A stretch of DNA of 64,000 nt from Pseudomonadota bacterium (GTDB taxonomy: Bacteria; Pseudomonadota; Gammaproteobacteria; Steroidobacterales; Steroidobacteraceae): positions 66,750 to 130,749 of the forward strand of contig JADIYJ010000014.1 in NCBI GenBank assembly GCA_016705325.1, in the 5' to 3' direction. This document shows, one piece after another, positions 23,294 through 31,626 of this stretch (the first letter of the stretch is position 1; each line of letters starts with the position of its first letter). The notes beneath the pieces are model-generated. The model worked only from the letters and a program-made list of their open reading frames with translations, was not told the origin of the DNA and searched no databases. The translations under genes were made by a program, and so were the position numbers.

Positions 23294-24928
23294 TTACGCA
23301 GTCGTGTTCATCAACGTCTGCCCGTACGCGTCACGCAACGACCGCTTGTTGATCTTGCCGGTCGCCGTCATCGGCAGCGCGTCGACGAACACGACCGCGT
23401 CCGGCAACTGCCACCTGGCGAAATGCAGCGCGAGGTGCGCGAGGATCGACTCAGCCTGCGGCTGGCTGCCCGGTCGCGGCACGACCAGCAGGATCGGCCG
23501 CTCGTCCCACTTCGGGTGACGCACGCCGATCGCCGCAGCCATCAGCACTTCGGCATGGCCGCACGCGCAGTTCTCGAGGTCGACCGAACTGATCCATTCA
23601 CCGCCCGACTTGATGACGTCCTTCGCACGGTCGGTGATCTGCAGGAAGCCGTTCGGGTGGATGACCGCGACGTCGCCGGTCGCGAACCAGCCCGGCTCGG
23701 AGTGCGCCGGCGAGTCGTCGAGCCTGAAGTATCCGCTGCAGACCCAGGGGCCGCGCACCTTCAGCTCGCCCGAGCTGACACCGTCCCACGGCAGTTCCCT
23801 GTCTGCGTCGTCCACGATCTTCATCGCGATGCCAAAGATGCCGTGACCCGCCCTGGCGCGCAGCTGGGTCTGCTCTTCCAGCGGCAGGACTTCCTGCGCC
23901 GGTCGCAACGTGCTGACCGAGCCGAGCGGGCTCGTCTCCGTCATGCCCCAGCCCTGGATCACCGTGACGTCGTGCTTGTCGCGGAAATCGCGGATCATCT
24001 GGATCGGCACGGCCGAGCCACCGATCACCGTGCGCTTCAACGTCTGCAGTTTGCCGCCGGTCTGGTCCAGGTACGCAAGCAGCATCATCCAGACCGTCGG
24101 TACCGCCGCGGCCAGCGTGACGCTCTCTTCGTTCATCAGCTGCGTCAGCGTGGCGGCGTCTCCCATCTTCGGGCCCGGAAACACGAGCTTGGCACCGGTC
24201 ATCGGCGCGTTGTACGGCAGGCCCCACGCGTTCGCATGAAACATCGGCACGACGGCGAGTACGGTGTCGCGGCACGAGAGGCCCAGTGCGTCGACCTGCG
24301 TGCCGCCGTAGCCGTGCAGCACCGTCGAGCGGTGGCTGAAGAGCACGCCTTTTGGGTTGCCCGTCGTGCCCGACGTGTAGCAGAGCGAACTCGCGGCGCG
24401 TTCATCGAGTGCGGGCCAGTCGAACGTATCCGCTTGCCCGGCGATGAAGGATTCGTAGTCCGGCAACGTGCCCGCGACCGCGGCCGGCATGGCCGCGGCC
24501 GACGTCATCACGATGGTCTTTTCGACCGTCGGCAGTTTGCCGGCGAGCGGCGCGAGCGCCGGCAGCAGGGTCGGGTCGATGAACAGCAGCTTGTCTGCGG
24601 CGTGGTTGATGATGAACTCGAGCTGTTCCGGAAACAGTCGCGGATTGACGGTGTGCAGCACGGCACCCATGCAGGAGACCGCGTAGTACAGCTCCAGGTG
24701 GCGATAGTCGTTCCAGGCGAGCGTTGCAACCCGATCGCCCTGCTTGACGCCGGCTGCGTGCAGCGCAGTCGCGAGTTTGCGTGCGCGCCGGAACACCTCG
24801 CCAAAGCTGGTGCGGTGCCGCGGATTGTCGAAGGTCACCGAAACGACCTCGCGGTCGGCGAAGTTGCGATCGGCGAACCGCATGATCTCGGTGATCAGCA
24901 GCGGCGTATCCATCATCAGTCCATGCAT
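23294..24928 (-). CDS. alkK: AlkK-like fatty acyl-CoA synthetase
   Basis: A 544-residue adenylate-forming ligase that activates fatty acids to acyl-CoA. The ATP-binding loop YTSGTTGNPKGV, the GWGMTE motif, the hinge GWFATGDVA and DRAKDVIKSGGEWIS, and the catalytic Lys in TGKINKRSL are all present. From memory it closely resembles AlkK of the Pseudomonas alk operon, including the N-terminal layout, VPMFHANAWG and the KWDERP segment, so medium-chain substrates are likely. It would take the acid produced after AlkB and alcohol dehydrogenase steps into beta-oxidation or wax ester synthesis. It is the last of a minus-strand run containing a wax ester synthase, 42 bases after the DUF3047 gene stop. 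Gene symbol by resemblance only. Confidence 0.88.
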   Translation of the reverse strand: MHGLMMDTPLLITEIMRFADRNFADREVVSVTFDNPRHRTSFGEVFRRARKLATALHAAGVKQGDRVATLAWNDYRHLELYYAVSCMGAVLHTVNPRLFPEQLEFIINHAADKLLFIDPTLLPALAPLAGKLPTVEKTIVMTSAAAMPAAVAGTLPDYESFIAGQADTFDWPALDERAASSLCYTSGTTGNPKGVLFSHRSTVLHGYGGTQVDALGLSCRDTVLAVVPMFHANAWGLPYNAPMTGAKLVFPGPKMGDAATLTQLMNEESVTLAAAVPTVWMMLLAYLDQTGGKLQTLKRTVIGGSAVPIQMIRDFRDKHDVTVIQGWGMTETSPLGSVSTLRPAQEVLPLEEQTQLRARAGHGIFGIAMKIVDDADRELPWDGVSSGELKVRGPWVCSGYFRLDDSPAHSEPGWFATGDVAVIHPNGFLQITDRAKDVIKSGGEWISSVDLENCACGHAEVLMAAAIGVRHPKWDERPILLVVPRPGSQPQAESILAHLALHFARWQLPDAVVFVDALPMTATGKINKRSLRDAYGQTLMNTTA

Positions 24929-24970
24929 CGTGCGTTCCCCTGCGCTTTGCCGTCTGTCTGAAAATCCGGA

Positions 24971-26164
24971 TCACAGCACGGTCAGGCGGTTGCCGTCCGG
25001 TTGTTCGAATTCGATCCCCGAATATTCACACCGACCGTGGCCACGTTGGAAGAGGCTGTTGGCAATCAGCCAGACGCGCACCACGGCACGGGCGGGGCCA
25101 CCGATACAGCACCGGTAGTCCTCGTGCACGTCGCGGCGTTCATCCAGCCAGCACCCCAGCTCGTCCAGTCCGGAGCGCACGACGACGTGCGTCTCCTTGT
25201 CCTTCCAGGTGGGCAGCGGACAGCGATAGACGGTGCCGACCGGCAACGCCGCGCTCCAGTAATAGGTGAGGTCCTGCCCGTCGTCGAACTCGACGGCGAT
25301 GCTCAGGTAATCGTGCGAGGGCAGGCTGTCCTCGCGCAGGTCAACCGGCAGGCTGTCGACGCGCCAGCGCCAGCTCAGGAACGTGCCCGGTTGCAGCGGC
25401 AGCGCGGCGGGACGACGCAGGATACCGACGTCGCCATGCGTGTCGCAGCACACCGAAGGCTTGCCATCGGGCGCCTGGGCTGGGCGATAGATCTCGCCGG
25501 GACCCAGGGTCCAGAGGTAGTCCCAACCCGCAGGAGCGGGCGAAGTTGCCACGAGTCGCGACGCCTCGGCGGCGACAGGTGCTGGCAGTGGCGCGTGCTT
25601 TTCCGTCTCGCGCAACACCGATGCGGGCTCGATACCCGGCCGCCACCTGAGCAGCAGCACGACCATGCCGCCCGAGACCTTGCCGTAGTCACTCGCACCG
25701 TGTCCAAGGTCACCCTGCGGTGTGGACCATTCGCCGGGAAAATAGCTCGCGAGCTGCAGCGGGCCATCGGTCCCTGCCCGAAAGCTGTGAGTATCGCGCG
25801 TGCCGCGCAGCACCGTGCCGGTGGCGCCGGTCCGTGCCCAGAGCTGAAACGACGGTGGCACCCAGATGTCGAGCGCCCGCGACAGGTAGACGCGGCCGGC
25901 CGCGAACCAGGTGACCGTGTCGCCGGCGGCGACCTGCAGTCCCGTGTCGAACCACGGCGGCCGCGTTGCGGGCAACTCGATGAAGCGATGCTCCGCCAGT
26001 GACTCCACCGGCACGGTTCGCACCCAGGCCTCGAGTTCGTGGCGCCATGCAGCGAGGTCTGGCGGAGCCTGCTCGGCAGCGGCGGCGCCGCGGTGACGCA
26101 CGAGCCTGCGCGCACCGAGCCTGGCAGCGACTGCGAGGTCGCGCGCGATTGCACCGATGTCCAC
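24971..26164 (-). CDS. DUF3047-type protein with an N-terminal jelly-roll-like region
   Basis: A 397-residue protein. The second half resembles DUF3047: GWDYLWTLGPGEIYRP, FLSWRWRVDSLP, DYLSIAVEFDDGQDLTYYWS and ending SGIEFEQPDGN. The first half (AAGDTVTWFAAGRVYLSR, PPSFQLWARTG, GPLQLASYFPGEW) looks like the sugar-binding beta-sandwich seen in PA-IL-like lectins. There is no signal peptide. Function is unknown. It lies between the wax ester synthase and the acyl-CoA ligase in one strand with short gaps (36 and 42 bases), suggesting co-transcription and a role near lipid bodies or acyl metabolism, which is speculation. Confidence 0.65.
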   Translation of the reverse strand: MDIGAIARDLAVAARLGARRLVRHRGAAAAEQAPPDLAAWRHELEAWVRTVPVESLAEHRFIELPATRPPWFDTGLQVAAGDTVTWFAAGRVYLSRALDIWVPPSFQLWARTGATGTVLRGTRDTHSFRAGTDGPLQLASYFPGEWSTPQGDLGHGASDYGKVSGGMVVLLLRWRPGIEPASVLRETEKHAPLPAPVAAEASRLVATSPAPAGWDYLWTLGPGEIYRPAQAPDGKPSVCCDTHGDVGILRRPAALPLQPGTFLSWRWRVDSLPVDLREDSLPSHDYLSIAVEFDDGQDLTYYWSAALPVGTVYRCPLPTWKDKETHVVVRSGLDELGCWLDERRDVHEDYRCCIGGPARAVVRVWLIANSLFQRGHGRCEYSGIEFEQPDGNRLTVL

Positions 26165-26200
26165 GCGGTGAGCCCTGCCGTCGGGGAGTTGGGACGAAGA

Positions 26201-27688
26201 CTAATGCAAGTGGCGCGTCGCGGTCGAAGCCTTTGTTGCCTTTGTTGCCTTTGTCGGGCCCGGGCGGCGCTTCCGGGCGGCATGCTCGCCGACCGGCGGA
26301 GCCTTCTTGCCAGCGGTGGCCGGGCGTTGCGTGAGCGAGTGCTGCAATTCGACCAGCGCAAGCATGGTCGCATCGGCCAGTCGCTGCAGGTCGGGGATTG
26401 CCTCGCGCAGTGCGATGAACGTGACGTGCAGTTCGTCGTCGTAGTTGCTGATCGTGATGTTGAGCACCTGGTGATGCGCGACGACGGACACCGGCAGCGC
26501 GAGCGCGACCGGCAGGCCGTTGAAATAGACCCTGCCCTCCAGACCGGCGGGGTTCGAGATCACCGCGTTGGCCAGCATCGGCAGGTCGCCGAGGTTCAGC
26601 GATTCGATCGCGCTGGCGACGGCGTGCTCGAAGATCGAGTACATGAAGAGCGCGTCCGCGCCGATCGACTTGACCTCTTCCTTCACGAGCCGGGTCTCGG
26701 CCACGATGTCGGCGAGCCGTTCGGCGGGTGTGCCGCCGGGACGCCCCATCGGCACCTGCAGGATCGTGATCCGGTTGCCGGCGCCGGGCCCCTCGTGCAG
26801 CGCCACGGGCATGTCGGCGACGAGCGGCCGCCTGGTGTGCAACCCGTGCTCCGCGAGGTAACGGTTCAGCGCGATGTCGAGCGCGGCGAGCAACACGTCG
26901 TTGATCGTCGCGTTGCCGCGCTTCGCGACGGCGCGTACCCGCGCGAGCGGCAACGAGCAGTGGGCCATGACGCGGTTCGGCGAGGGCGCCGCCTTGAGCA
27001 CGTCGGGAGTTGCAACGAAGGGCGTGGCCATGCCCCGGCCGATCCCGAGGTCGCGACGACCGAGGTGCCAGATCAGTTTGACCAGGTCGCCTGCGGTGCG
27101 GCCGGCGGCGAGACCCGACTGCAGCAGGCCTGCCGCGAGGCTGCCCTGGCGCGACGGCTCCGTCGTGTGCGCGGCTTGCGGCAGTCCTCGCCAGAACGCC
27201 TGCGGACTTCGAGTCGAAGCCGTGCGGGTCACGATGTTGACGATGACGTTGATGAAGCCGATGCCGTCGATCAACCCGTGGTGGGTCTTGAAATAGAGGC
27301 CGATGCCATTGCCGGCAAGCCCGTCGTAGACATGCATCTCCCACAGCGGGCGGCAGCGATCGAGACGCTTCGCGTGCAAGGTGCAGACCCGATCGAACAT
27401 GGCCTGAACGTCGCTGCCTGCGGGCAGGTCGTGGCGGAATACCTGTTCCGCCGGAGTGATGCTCTTGTCTTCCACGAGGACCGGCCAGCCGGCGACGACA
27501 TTCTCGGCCAGGCGCTGGTTGAACGGCGGGCCGACAGGGCAGCGCAACATCCTGCGCACAAGCTCGTCCCCGGGTCGTCCCCGCGCCGTCCGGCGGCCTT
27601 TCAATACGACGAGCACGCCGACATTCATCGGCCGCTGCTCGGTCTCGAGCAGGAAGAACGCCCGGTCCATCGGCGACATGCGCGACAT
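26201..27688 (-). CDS. Wax ester synthase / diacylglycerol acyltransferase (WS/DGAT)
   Basis: A 495-residue bifunctional acyltransferase that esterifies fatty alcohols or diacylglycerol with acyl-CoA to make storage wax esters or triacylglycerol. The active-site motif HHGLIDG (HHxxxDG) is present, as are the opening MSPMDRAFFLLETEQRPMNVG, NDVLLAALDIALNRYL and the C-terminal block ISNPAGLEGRVYFNG. I chose MSRMSPMDR at 27688 because the family starts there; the long upstream in-frame stretch lacks homology. The tail is Lys/Ala/Thr-rich (KATKATKAS), encoded by a 9-bp tandem repeat. With AlkB and the AlkK-like ligase, it suggests that alkane carbon can be stored as neutral lipid. Confidence 0.92.
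   Translation of the reverse strand: MSRMSPMDRAFFLLETEQRPMNVGVLVVLKGRRTARGRPGDELVRRMLRCPVGPPFNQRLAENVVAGWPVLVEDKSITPAEQVFRHDLPAGSDVQAMFDRVCTLHAKRLDRCRPLWEMHVYDGLAGNGIGLYFKTHHGLIDGIGFINVIVNIVTRTASTRSPQAFWRGLPQAAHTTEPSRQGSLAAGLLQSGLAAGRTAGDLVKLIWHLGRRDLGIGRGMATPFVATPDVLKAAPSPNRVMAHCSLPLARVRAVAKRGNATINDVLLAALDIALNRYLAEHGLHTRRPLVADMPVALHEGPGAGNRITILQVPMGRPGGTPAERLADIVAETRLVKEEVKSIGADALFMYSIFEHAVASAIESLNLGDLPMLANAVISNPAGLEGRVYFNGLPVALALPVSVVAHHQVLNITISNYDDELHVTFIALREAIPDLQRLADATMLALVELQHSLTQRPATAGKKAPPVGEHAARKRRPGPTKATKATKASTATRHLH
26229..26255. repeat. 9-bp tandem repeat in the wax ester synthase tail
   Basis: GCCTTTGTT is repeated three times in a row, the last copy ending in C. It encodes KAT-KAT-KAS near the C-terminus of the acyltransferase and is prone to slippage without frame loss. 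Confidence 0.8.
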
Positions 27689-27767
27689 GGCGCTAGCGTA
27701 GCGCACGCCGTGCAACGCCACATTTCGTTTATGGCTAGCTGCGCCGCAGCAATCTCGTTGCCCTGGG

Positions 27768-28244
27768 CTAGGCCGACGCCTTGAGCACCTTGAACTCGTC
27801 CTCGAGGTTTTTCCTGAGTTCATCGCCCGCAAACGACGCGATCAGGCCGCCGAGCAGCGGGATGCCGCTGGTGATGTCGAAGTCCCACTGCACCGAGCAG
27901 CCGCCCTTTTCGGGCTGCAGGGCCTTGGTGCCGACGATCTTCACCGGAACGCTCTTGATTTCGACGGCGATGGCGGATGAATAGCCTTTGCCATCCGCCG
28001 CCCAGTCCTCGGTGTGTGAGACCTCGTTGGTCGATGGCACCAGCCGCTTGATCGCTGCCGGCGGATTGGCCGGCATCTTGCGCGCGATCTTCAGCTTGAC
28101 GTTGGGCGCGCGGCCTTCGCGCTTGATCTTCACGTCGGTCCCGGGGAGCCTGGCGTAGATCGCCTCCTGGCTCTTCTGCTCGGTGCAGAGCTTGAAGGCC
28201 GAATCGACGTCCGTCTTGAGCGAATGCCTGACCTGGATCTTCAT
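27768..28244 (-). CDS. DUF2505 family protein (START/SRPBCC-like)
   Basis: A 158-residue cytoplasmic protein. The sequence KIQVRHSLKTDVDSAFKLCTEQKSQ, then GCSVQWDFDITSGIPLLGG and a terminal helix ENLEDEFKVLKASA type ending fits DUF2505, a family thought to adopt a lipid-binding SRPBCC fold. Function is not established. It is on the same strand as its neighbours, ending 79 bases before the wax ester synthase start and starting 28 bases after the ExoD-like gene stop, so it is probably co-expressed with both. A lipid-carrier role is a guess from context. Confidence 0.75.
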   Translation of the reverse strand: MKIQVRHSLKTDVDSAFKLCTEQKSQEAIYARLPGTDVKIKREGRAPNVKLKIARKMPANPPAAIKRLVPSTNEVSHTEDWAADGKGYSSAIAVEIKSVPVKIVGTKALQPEKGGCSVQWDFDITSGIPLLGGLIASFAGDELRKNLEDEFKVLKASA

Positions 28245-28272
28245 GGTGTCGCGTTCCCGTGTTGCCTGCGGA

Positions 28273-28920
28273 CTAGATGCCCAGCCAATGGCGGACGAGC
28301 AAGGATACCGCCTTCACGATGGCCAGGATCACCCCCCAGACGAGCGCCAGCGCCGCGATCGTGGCCGCCAGGCCGGCCAGCGTAGCCTTGCCGTCCCGCT
28401 CCAGCAGGGCGAATGCCAGGATACAGATCGCGATGCCTGGTCCCATGTTACCGAACGGCACGGGCAGGATCAGCACGATGCTCAGGATCGCGCAGACCAG
28501 GCCGATCAGCCTTTCGGCCAGCCCCGTGGCCAGCAGCGGCCAGCGCGGCTCTGAGAGTCGCTCTGCGCGTTGAATCCAGGGGACGACCACGTTCATCACG
28601 CGGGCGAAGCTCTGCCGCGTCACCGTGGCCTCGACCACCGCTCGCGGCAGCCACGGCAAGGTGAACCCGAGCATCAGCTGCATTGACAGGAACAGCAGCG
28701 GGATACCGAGCACGACCGACACGCCCGGCGCATTGACCGGCAGCGTGTTCGGTGCGGCGAACACGAACAGCAGGGCACCGAACGCACGGTCACCCATCGC
28801 ATTGCGGACGTCGGCAATCGCGATCCGCTCCCGTGCTGGATCGTTGGCGATGTCCGCGAGCATGACCGACAGGCGCCGAGGTCGCCGCGGCTCCGGTGGA
28901 GGCAGGTGCGGGAAGCTCAC
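28273..28920 (-). CDS. ExoD-family membrane protein
   Basis: A 215-residue integral-membrane protein of the ExoD family, originally linked to exopolysaccharide production. ERIAIADVRNAMGDRAFGALLF followed by PNTLPVNAPGVSVVLGIPLL is diagnostic, and four hydrophobic segments follow, ending ALVWGVILAIVKAVSLLVRHW. The GTG at 28920 overlaps the stop of the SDR gene (GTGA, four bases), which fixes the start and shows translational coupling. Its biochemical role is unknown in all organisms I know of. Confidence 0.85.
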   Translation of the reverse strand: MSFPHLPPPEPRRPRRLSVMLADIANDPARERIAIADVRNAMGDRAFGALLFVFAAPNTLPVNAPGVSVVLGIPLLFLSMQLMLGFTLPWLPRAVVEATVTRQSFARVMNVVVPWIQRAERLSEPRWPLLATGLAERLIGLVCAILSIVLILPVPFGNMGPGIAICILAFALLERDGKATLAGLAATIAALALVWGVILAIVKAVSLLVRHWLGI

Positions 28921-29726
28921 GGAATCATCTCGCCCCGCAGCGTCCGCGCCATGATGCGTTCGTAGAGCGACGGCACCAGCCGGCTCACCCACCACGCGGC
29001 ATGCGCCGTGCGGCCAATCAACAGCAGGCGACTGCTGCGTTCGGCGCCGCGAAATACGCGGTCTGCGACCTCGTCGGGTTGCAGCCGTTGCCCGACGACG
29101 ACCTGCGCATGGGTAGCTGCACCGCCGTCCGCTCCGAGCGCGTTCCTGTCGATGCCGGTCGCGATGAACGACGGGCATACCATCATCACGTCGATGCCGT
29201 CGGGCGCGAGTTCCGTGCGCAGGCTCTCGAAGAATCCGTGCAGCGCGTGCTTGCTCGCCGAGTATCCCGTGCGTGCGATCAGCGGCGTGAAACCGGCGAT
29301 GCTCGAGACGGCGACGATCAGGCCGCGCGATTGTTGCAATGCCGGCAGGGCGGGGCGCGTGAGGTTGATCGCGCCGAACAGGTTCACCTCGACGACGCGA
29401 CGCAGGACCGCCGTCTCCGTCGCCGCGAAGGGGCTGCGGTGAGAAATACCCGCATTGTTGACGAGCACGTCGATGCGGCCAAAGCGTGCAACCGTTGCCT
29501 CGACGGCGGCCTGGCAGGCACTGGCATCGGTGACGTCGCAGGGACAGGCGAGCGCTTCGAACCCGGCTTGCGCCAGCTCAACCGTGACCGCTGCCGCCGC
29601 GCCGGGGTCGCGATCCAGCGCGACGATGCGTGCGCCGCCGCGTGCGAAACGAAACGCAAGCGCACGGCCGAGCCCGTTGCCCGCGCCGCTCACCACCACG
29701 GTTGCGCCATTGAACGAGCGGCGCAT
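28917..29726 (-). CDS. Short-chain dehydrogenase/reductase
   Basis: A 269-residue classical SDR. The cofactor motif VVSGAGNGLGRALA, the NNAG motif (VLVNNAGISHRS), catalytic Ser in VSSIAG and YxxxK in GYSASKHAL are intact. A C-terminal segment of about 50 residues (WWVSRLVPSLYERIMARTL) is hydrophobic and resembles the membrane-associated tail of SDRs acting on acyl or sterol substrates. ATG 29726 overlaps the stop of the epimerase gene by one base. Its location between an epimerase-like enzyme and ExoD in a coupled operon suggests a lipid or polyketide substrate, unknown in detail. Confidence 0.9.
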   Translation of the reverse strand: MRRSFNGATVVVSGAGNGLGRALAFRFARGGARIVALDRDPGAAAAVTVELAQAGFEALACPCDVTDASACQAAVEATVARFGRIDVLVNNAGISHRSPFAATETAVLRRVVEVNLFGAINLTRPALPALQQSRGLIVAVSSIAGFTPLIARTGYSASKHALHGFFESLRTELAPDGIDVMMVCPSFIATGIDRNALGADGGAATHAQVVVGQRLQPDEVADRVFRGAERSSRLLLIGRTAHAAWWVSRLVPSLYERIMARTLRGEMIP

Positions 29727-30706
29727 CAGGCCTGGCCTGCGCCGAGTCCGTGGGTGCGGCAGTAGCAGTCGAATACCTCGCTCGACGTCTTGCGCGGAGT
29801 GTAGCCAAGTTCTTCCTTGAGCCGGCGGTTGTCGAGCACGGGCCGGTAACGCAGGAAGTCGACCTGTTCGGGGCCGTAGCGGGTGAGTCCAAGCGGATGC
29901 AGCGTCGCGAGCACCGCGCGCAGCAGGGACGGCGGCAGCGTCAGACATTTCTTGCCAAGACGGCCGGCGATCTCCTCGATGCTGAGCGCCCCGTCGCCCG
30001 CGACGTTGTAGATACCGGCTGCGTCGGTGCGGAGCGCATGTTCGATCGCGCCGACCACGTCCTGGTCCCAGATGAAGACGAACGGGCTGCGCGCGCCGCG
30101 CAGCGCGATGATCCGGGGCTTGTCGAACATTGCCGTGATCTGGTTGCGCGTGGTTTCGCCGAGGATGGTGCCGACGCGGAGGACGACCTGGCGCAGTTGC
30201 GGCTGCTCGCGCCGGTACACGGCCAGCATTTCTTCCACCAGCCGCTTGTGGTGCGAGTACGCAAAGGCTTCGTTGCCGCGGACCGGATCGTCCTCACTGA
30301 GCCACTCGGGGTTGTCCGCGTGGTAGCCGTAGGCCGCTCCGCTCGAGGTCACGATGACCTGCCGGACAGCCGAGGCCACGCATGCCTCGAGCACGTTCTG
30401 CGTGCCAAGTACGTCCACCGCGTACTCGAGCTCGCGATTGGACCTGGCGCCAGGCGTGACGATGGCCGCCAGGTGCACGACCGATTCGATGGCGTGGCCG
30501 GTGAGCAGCGGCGCGAGGCATGGCGATCGCACGTCGTGAACGGCGTACTCGACGCCGGGCAGCCGCAACTGCACCGGCGTTTCGCGCACGTCGCTCGCGA
30601 CCAGGACGTCAAGCTCACCGGACCGCAGGCGCGGTGCGAGCGCCGCGAGCAGCGTGCTGCCGAGGTAGCCCGCCGCGCCCGTGACGAAGATGCGCCGGCC
30701 GCTCAT
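29726..30706 (-). CDS. NAD-dependent epimerase/dehydratase family protein
   Basis: A 326-residue extended SDR. It opens with RRIFVTGAAGYLGSTLL, the glycine-rich NAD loop, and has VVHLAAIVTPG, SSGAAYG and the YxxxK-type catalytic pair in FAYSHHKRLVEEM. The C-terminal half (FIWDQDVVGAIEHAL, IYNVAGDGALSIEEIAGRLG) is typical of the sugar-epimerase/3-beta-HSD-like group. ATG 30706 overlaps the transporter stop by four bases (ATGA). Substrate could be a nucleotide sugar, a sterol or a beta-hydroxyacid; the sequence does not decide. Confidence 0.87.
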   Translation of the reverse strand: MSGRRIFVTGAAGYLGSTLLAALAPRLRSGELDVLVASDVRETPVQLRLPGVEYAVHDVRSPCLAPLLTGHAIESVVHLAAIVTPGARSNRELEYAVDVLGTQNVLEACVASAVRQVIVTSSGAAYGYHADNPEWLSEDDPVRGNEAFAYSHHKRLVEEMLAVYRREQPQLRQVVLRVGTILGETTRNQITAMFDKPRIIALRGARSPFVFIWDQDVVGAIEHALRTDAAGIYNVAGDGALSIEEIAGRLGKKCLTLPPSLLRAVLATLHPLGLTRYGPEQVDFLRYRPVLDNRRLKEELGYTPRKTSSEVFDCYCRTHGLGAGQA

Positions 30707-31626
30707 GCGGCGGCCCCTGCGGGCAGCGGCGTCGGCGGGTGCCTGCGCCACCAGGCGGCCAGCGACGTGCCCACGACGATGTGCCAGATGCCCCACCACG
30801 CCGCCACGATCGCCATGCCGCCCAGCCCGCCGAAGAAGTTGAACACCAGCACCAGGCCGAAGCCCGAGTTCTGGATGCCGACTTCGAGCGCGACCGCGCG
30901 TCGGTCGGCCTCGGGCAGGCGTGCCGCTTTCGCCGTCACGTAGCCCGTCAGCAGGGCGAAGGCGTTCAGCAGGAACACGAACAACACCACGCGCTCGACG
31001 TACTTGAGGAAGAAATCCCAGTTCACGACCAGCGCGCCGACCACGAACAGCGCGAAGAACCCTAGCGACAGCGCGCGGAACGAGCCGCGGATGCGCTGCG
31101 CGAAGGCGGGCCAGTGGTGCGCAGTGAACATGCCAAGTGCCGTCGGGATCGCGAGCAGCACGACGATCGTGCCGAAGACCTGCCACGGGCTCAGCGTGAC
31201 GGCGTGCAGGATCGGCCGCGTGTGGGGATTGAGTTCGCCCCAGAACGAGAGATTGAACGGCGTGAACACGATCGACCCGAGCATCGAGAACGCGGCGATC
31301 GTGACGGACAGCGCCGTGTTGCCGTGACCGTAGTTGACGAGGAAGTTCGAGATGTTGCCGCTGGGGCACGAGGCGACGAGGATCATGCCGAGCGCGATGC
31401 TGGGCGTTGGCCGCAGGATCATCGTCAGCGCGAACGCGACCGCCGGCAGCAGCACCGAATGCGCGAGCAGGCCGATCAACGTGCCGCGCGGCGACGTGAC
31501 GATGCCCTTGAAGTCGGCGACCCGCATGTCGAGCGCGACACCGAACAAAACGAACGCAAGGATGACGTCCAGCGCGACCAGCGATTCCGGGGTGAAGTTC
31601 AGCCGGACCGCATCGAGCTCGTTCAT
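30703..31626 (-). CDS. Bile acid:sodium symporter family (BASS) transporter
   Basis: A 307-residue membrane transporter of the BASS/SBF family with about nine to ten hydrophobic segments. Characteristic blocks are VASCPSGNISNFLVNYGHGNTALS (split here: SCPSGNISN and GHGNTALSV), the crossover region that binds sodium, and ALEVGIQNSGFGLVL near the C-terminus. BASS proteins move organic acids such as pyruvate, bile acids, pantoate or 2-keto acids with sodium. It shares ATGA with the ThDP-dependent enzyme gene upstream, so importer and enzyme are probably made together; the transported compound may be the enzyme's substrate. Confidence 0.9.
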   Translation of the reverse strand: MNELDAVRLNFTPESLVALDVILAFVLFGVALDMRVADFKGIVTSPRGTLIGLLAHSVLLPAVAFALTMILRPTPSIALGMILVASCPSGNISNFLVNYGHGNTALSVTIAAFSMLGSIVFTPFNLSFWGELNPHTRPILHAVTLSPWQVFGTIVVLLAIPTALGMFTAHHWPAFAQRIRGSFRALSLGFFALFVVGALVVNWDFFLKYVERVVLFVFLLNAFALLTGYVTAKAARLPEADRRAVALEVGIQNSGFGLVLVFNFFGGLGGMAIVAAWWGIWHIVVGTSLAAWWRRHPPTPLPAGAAA

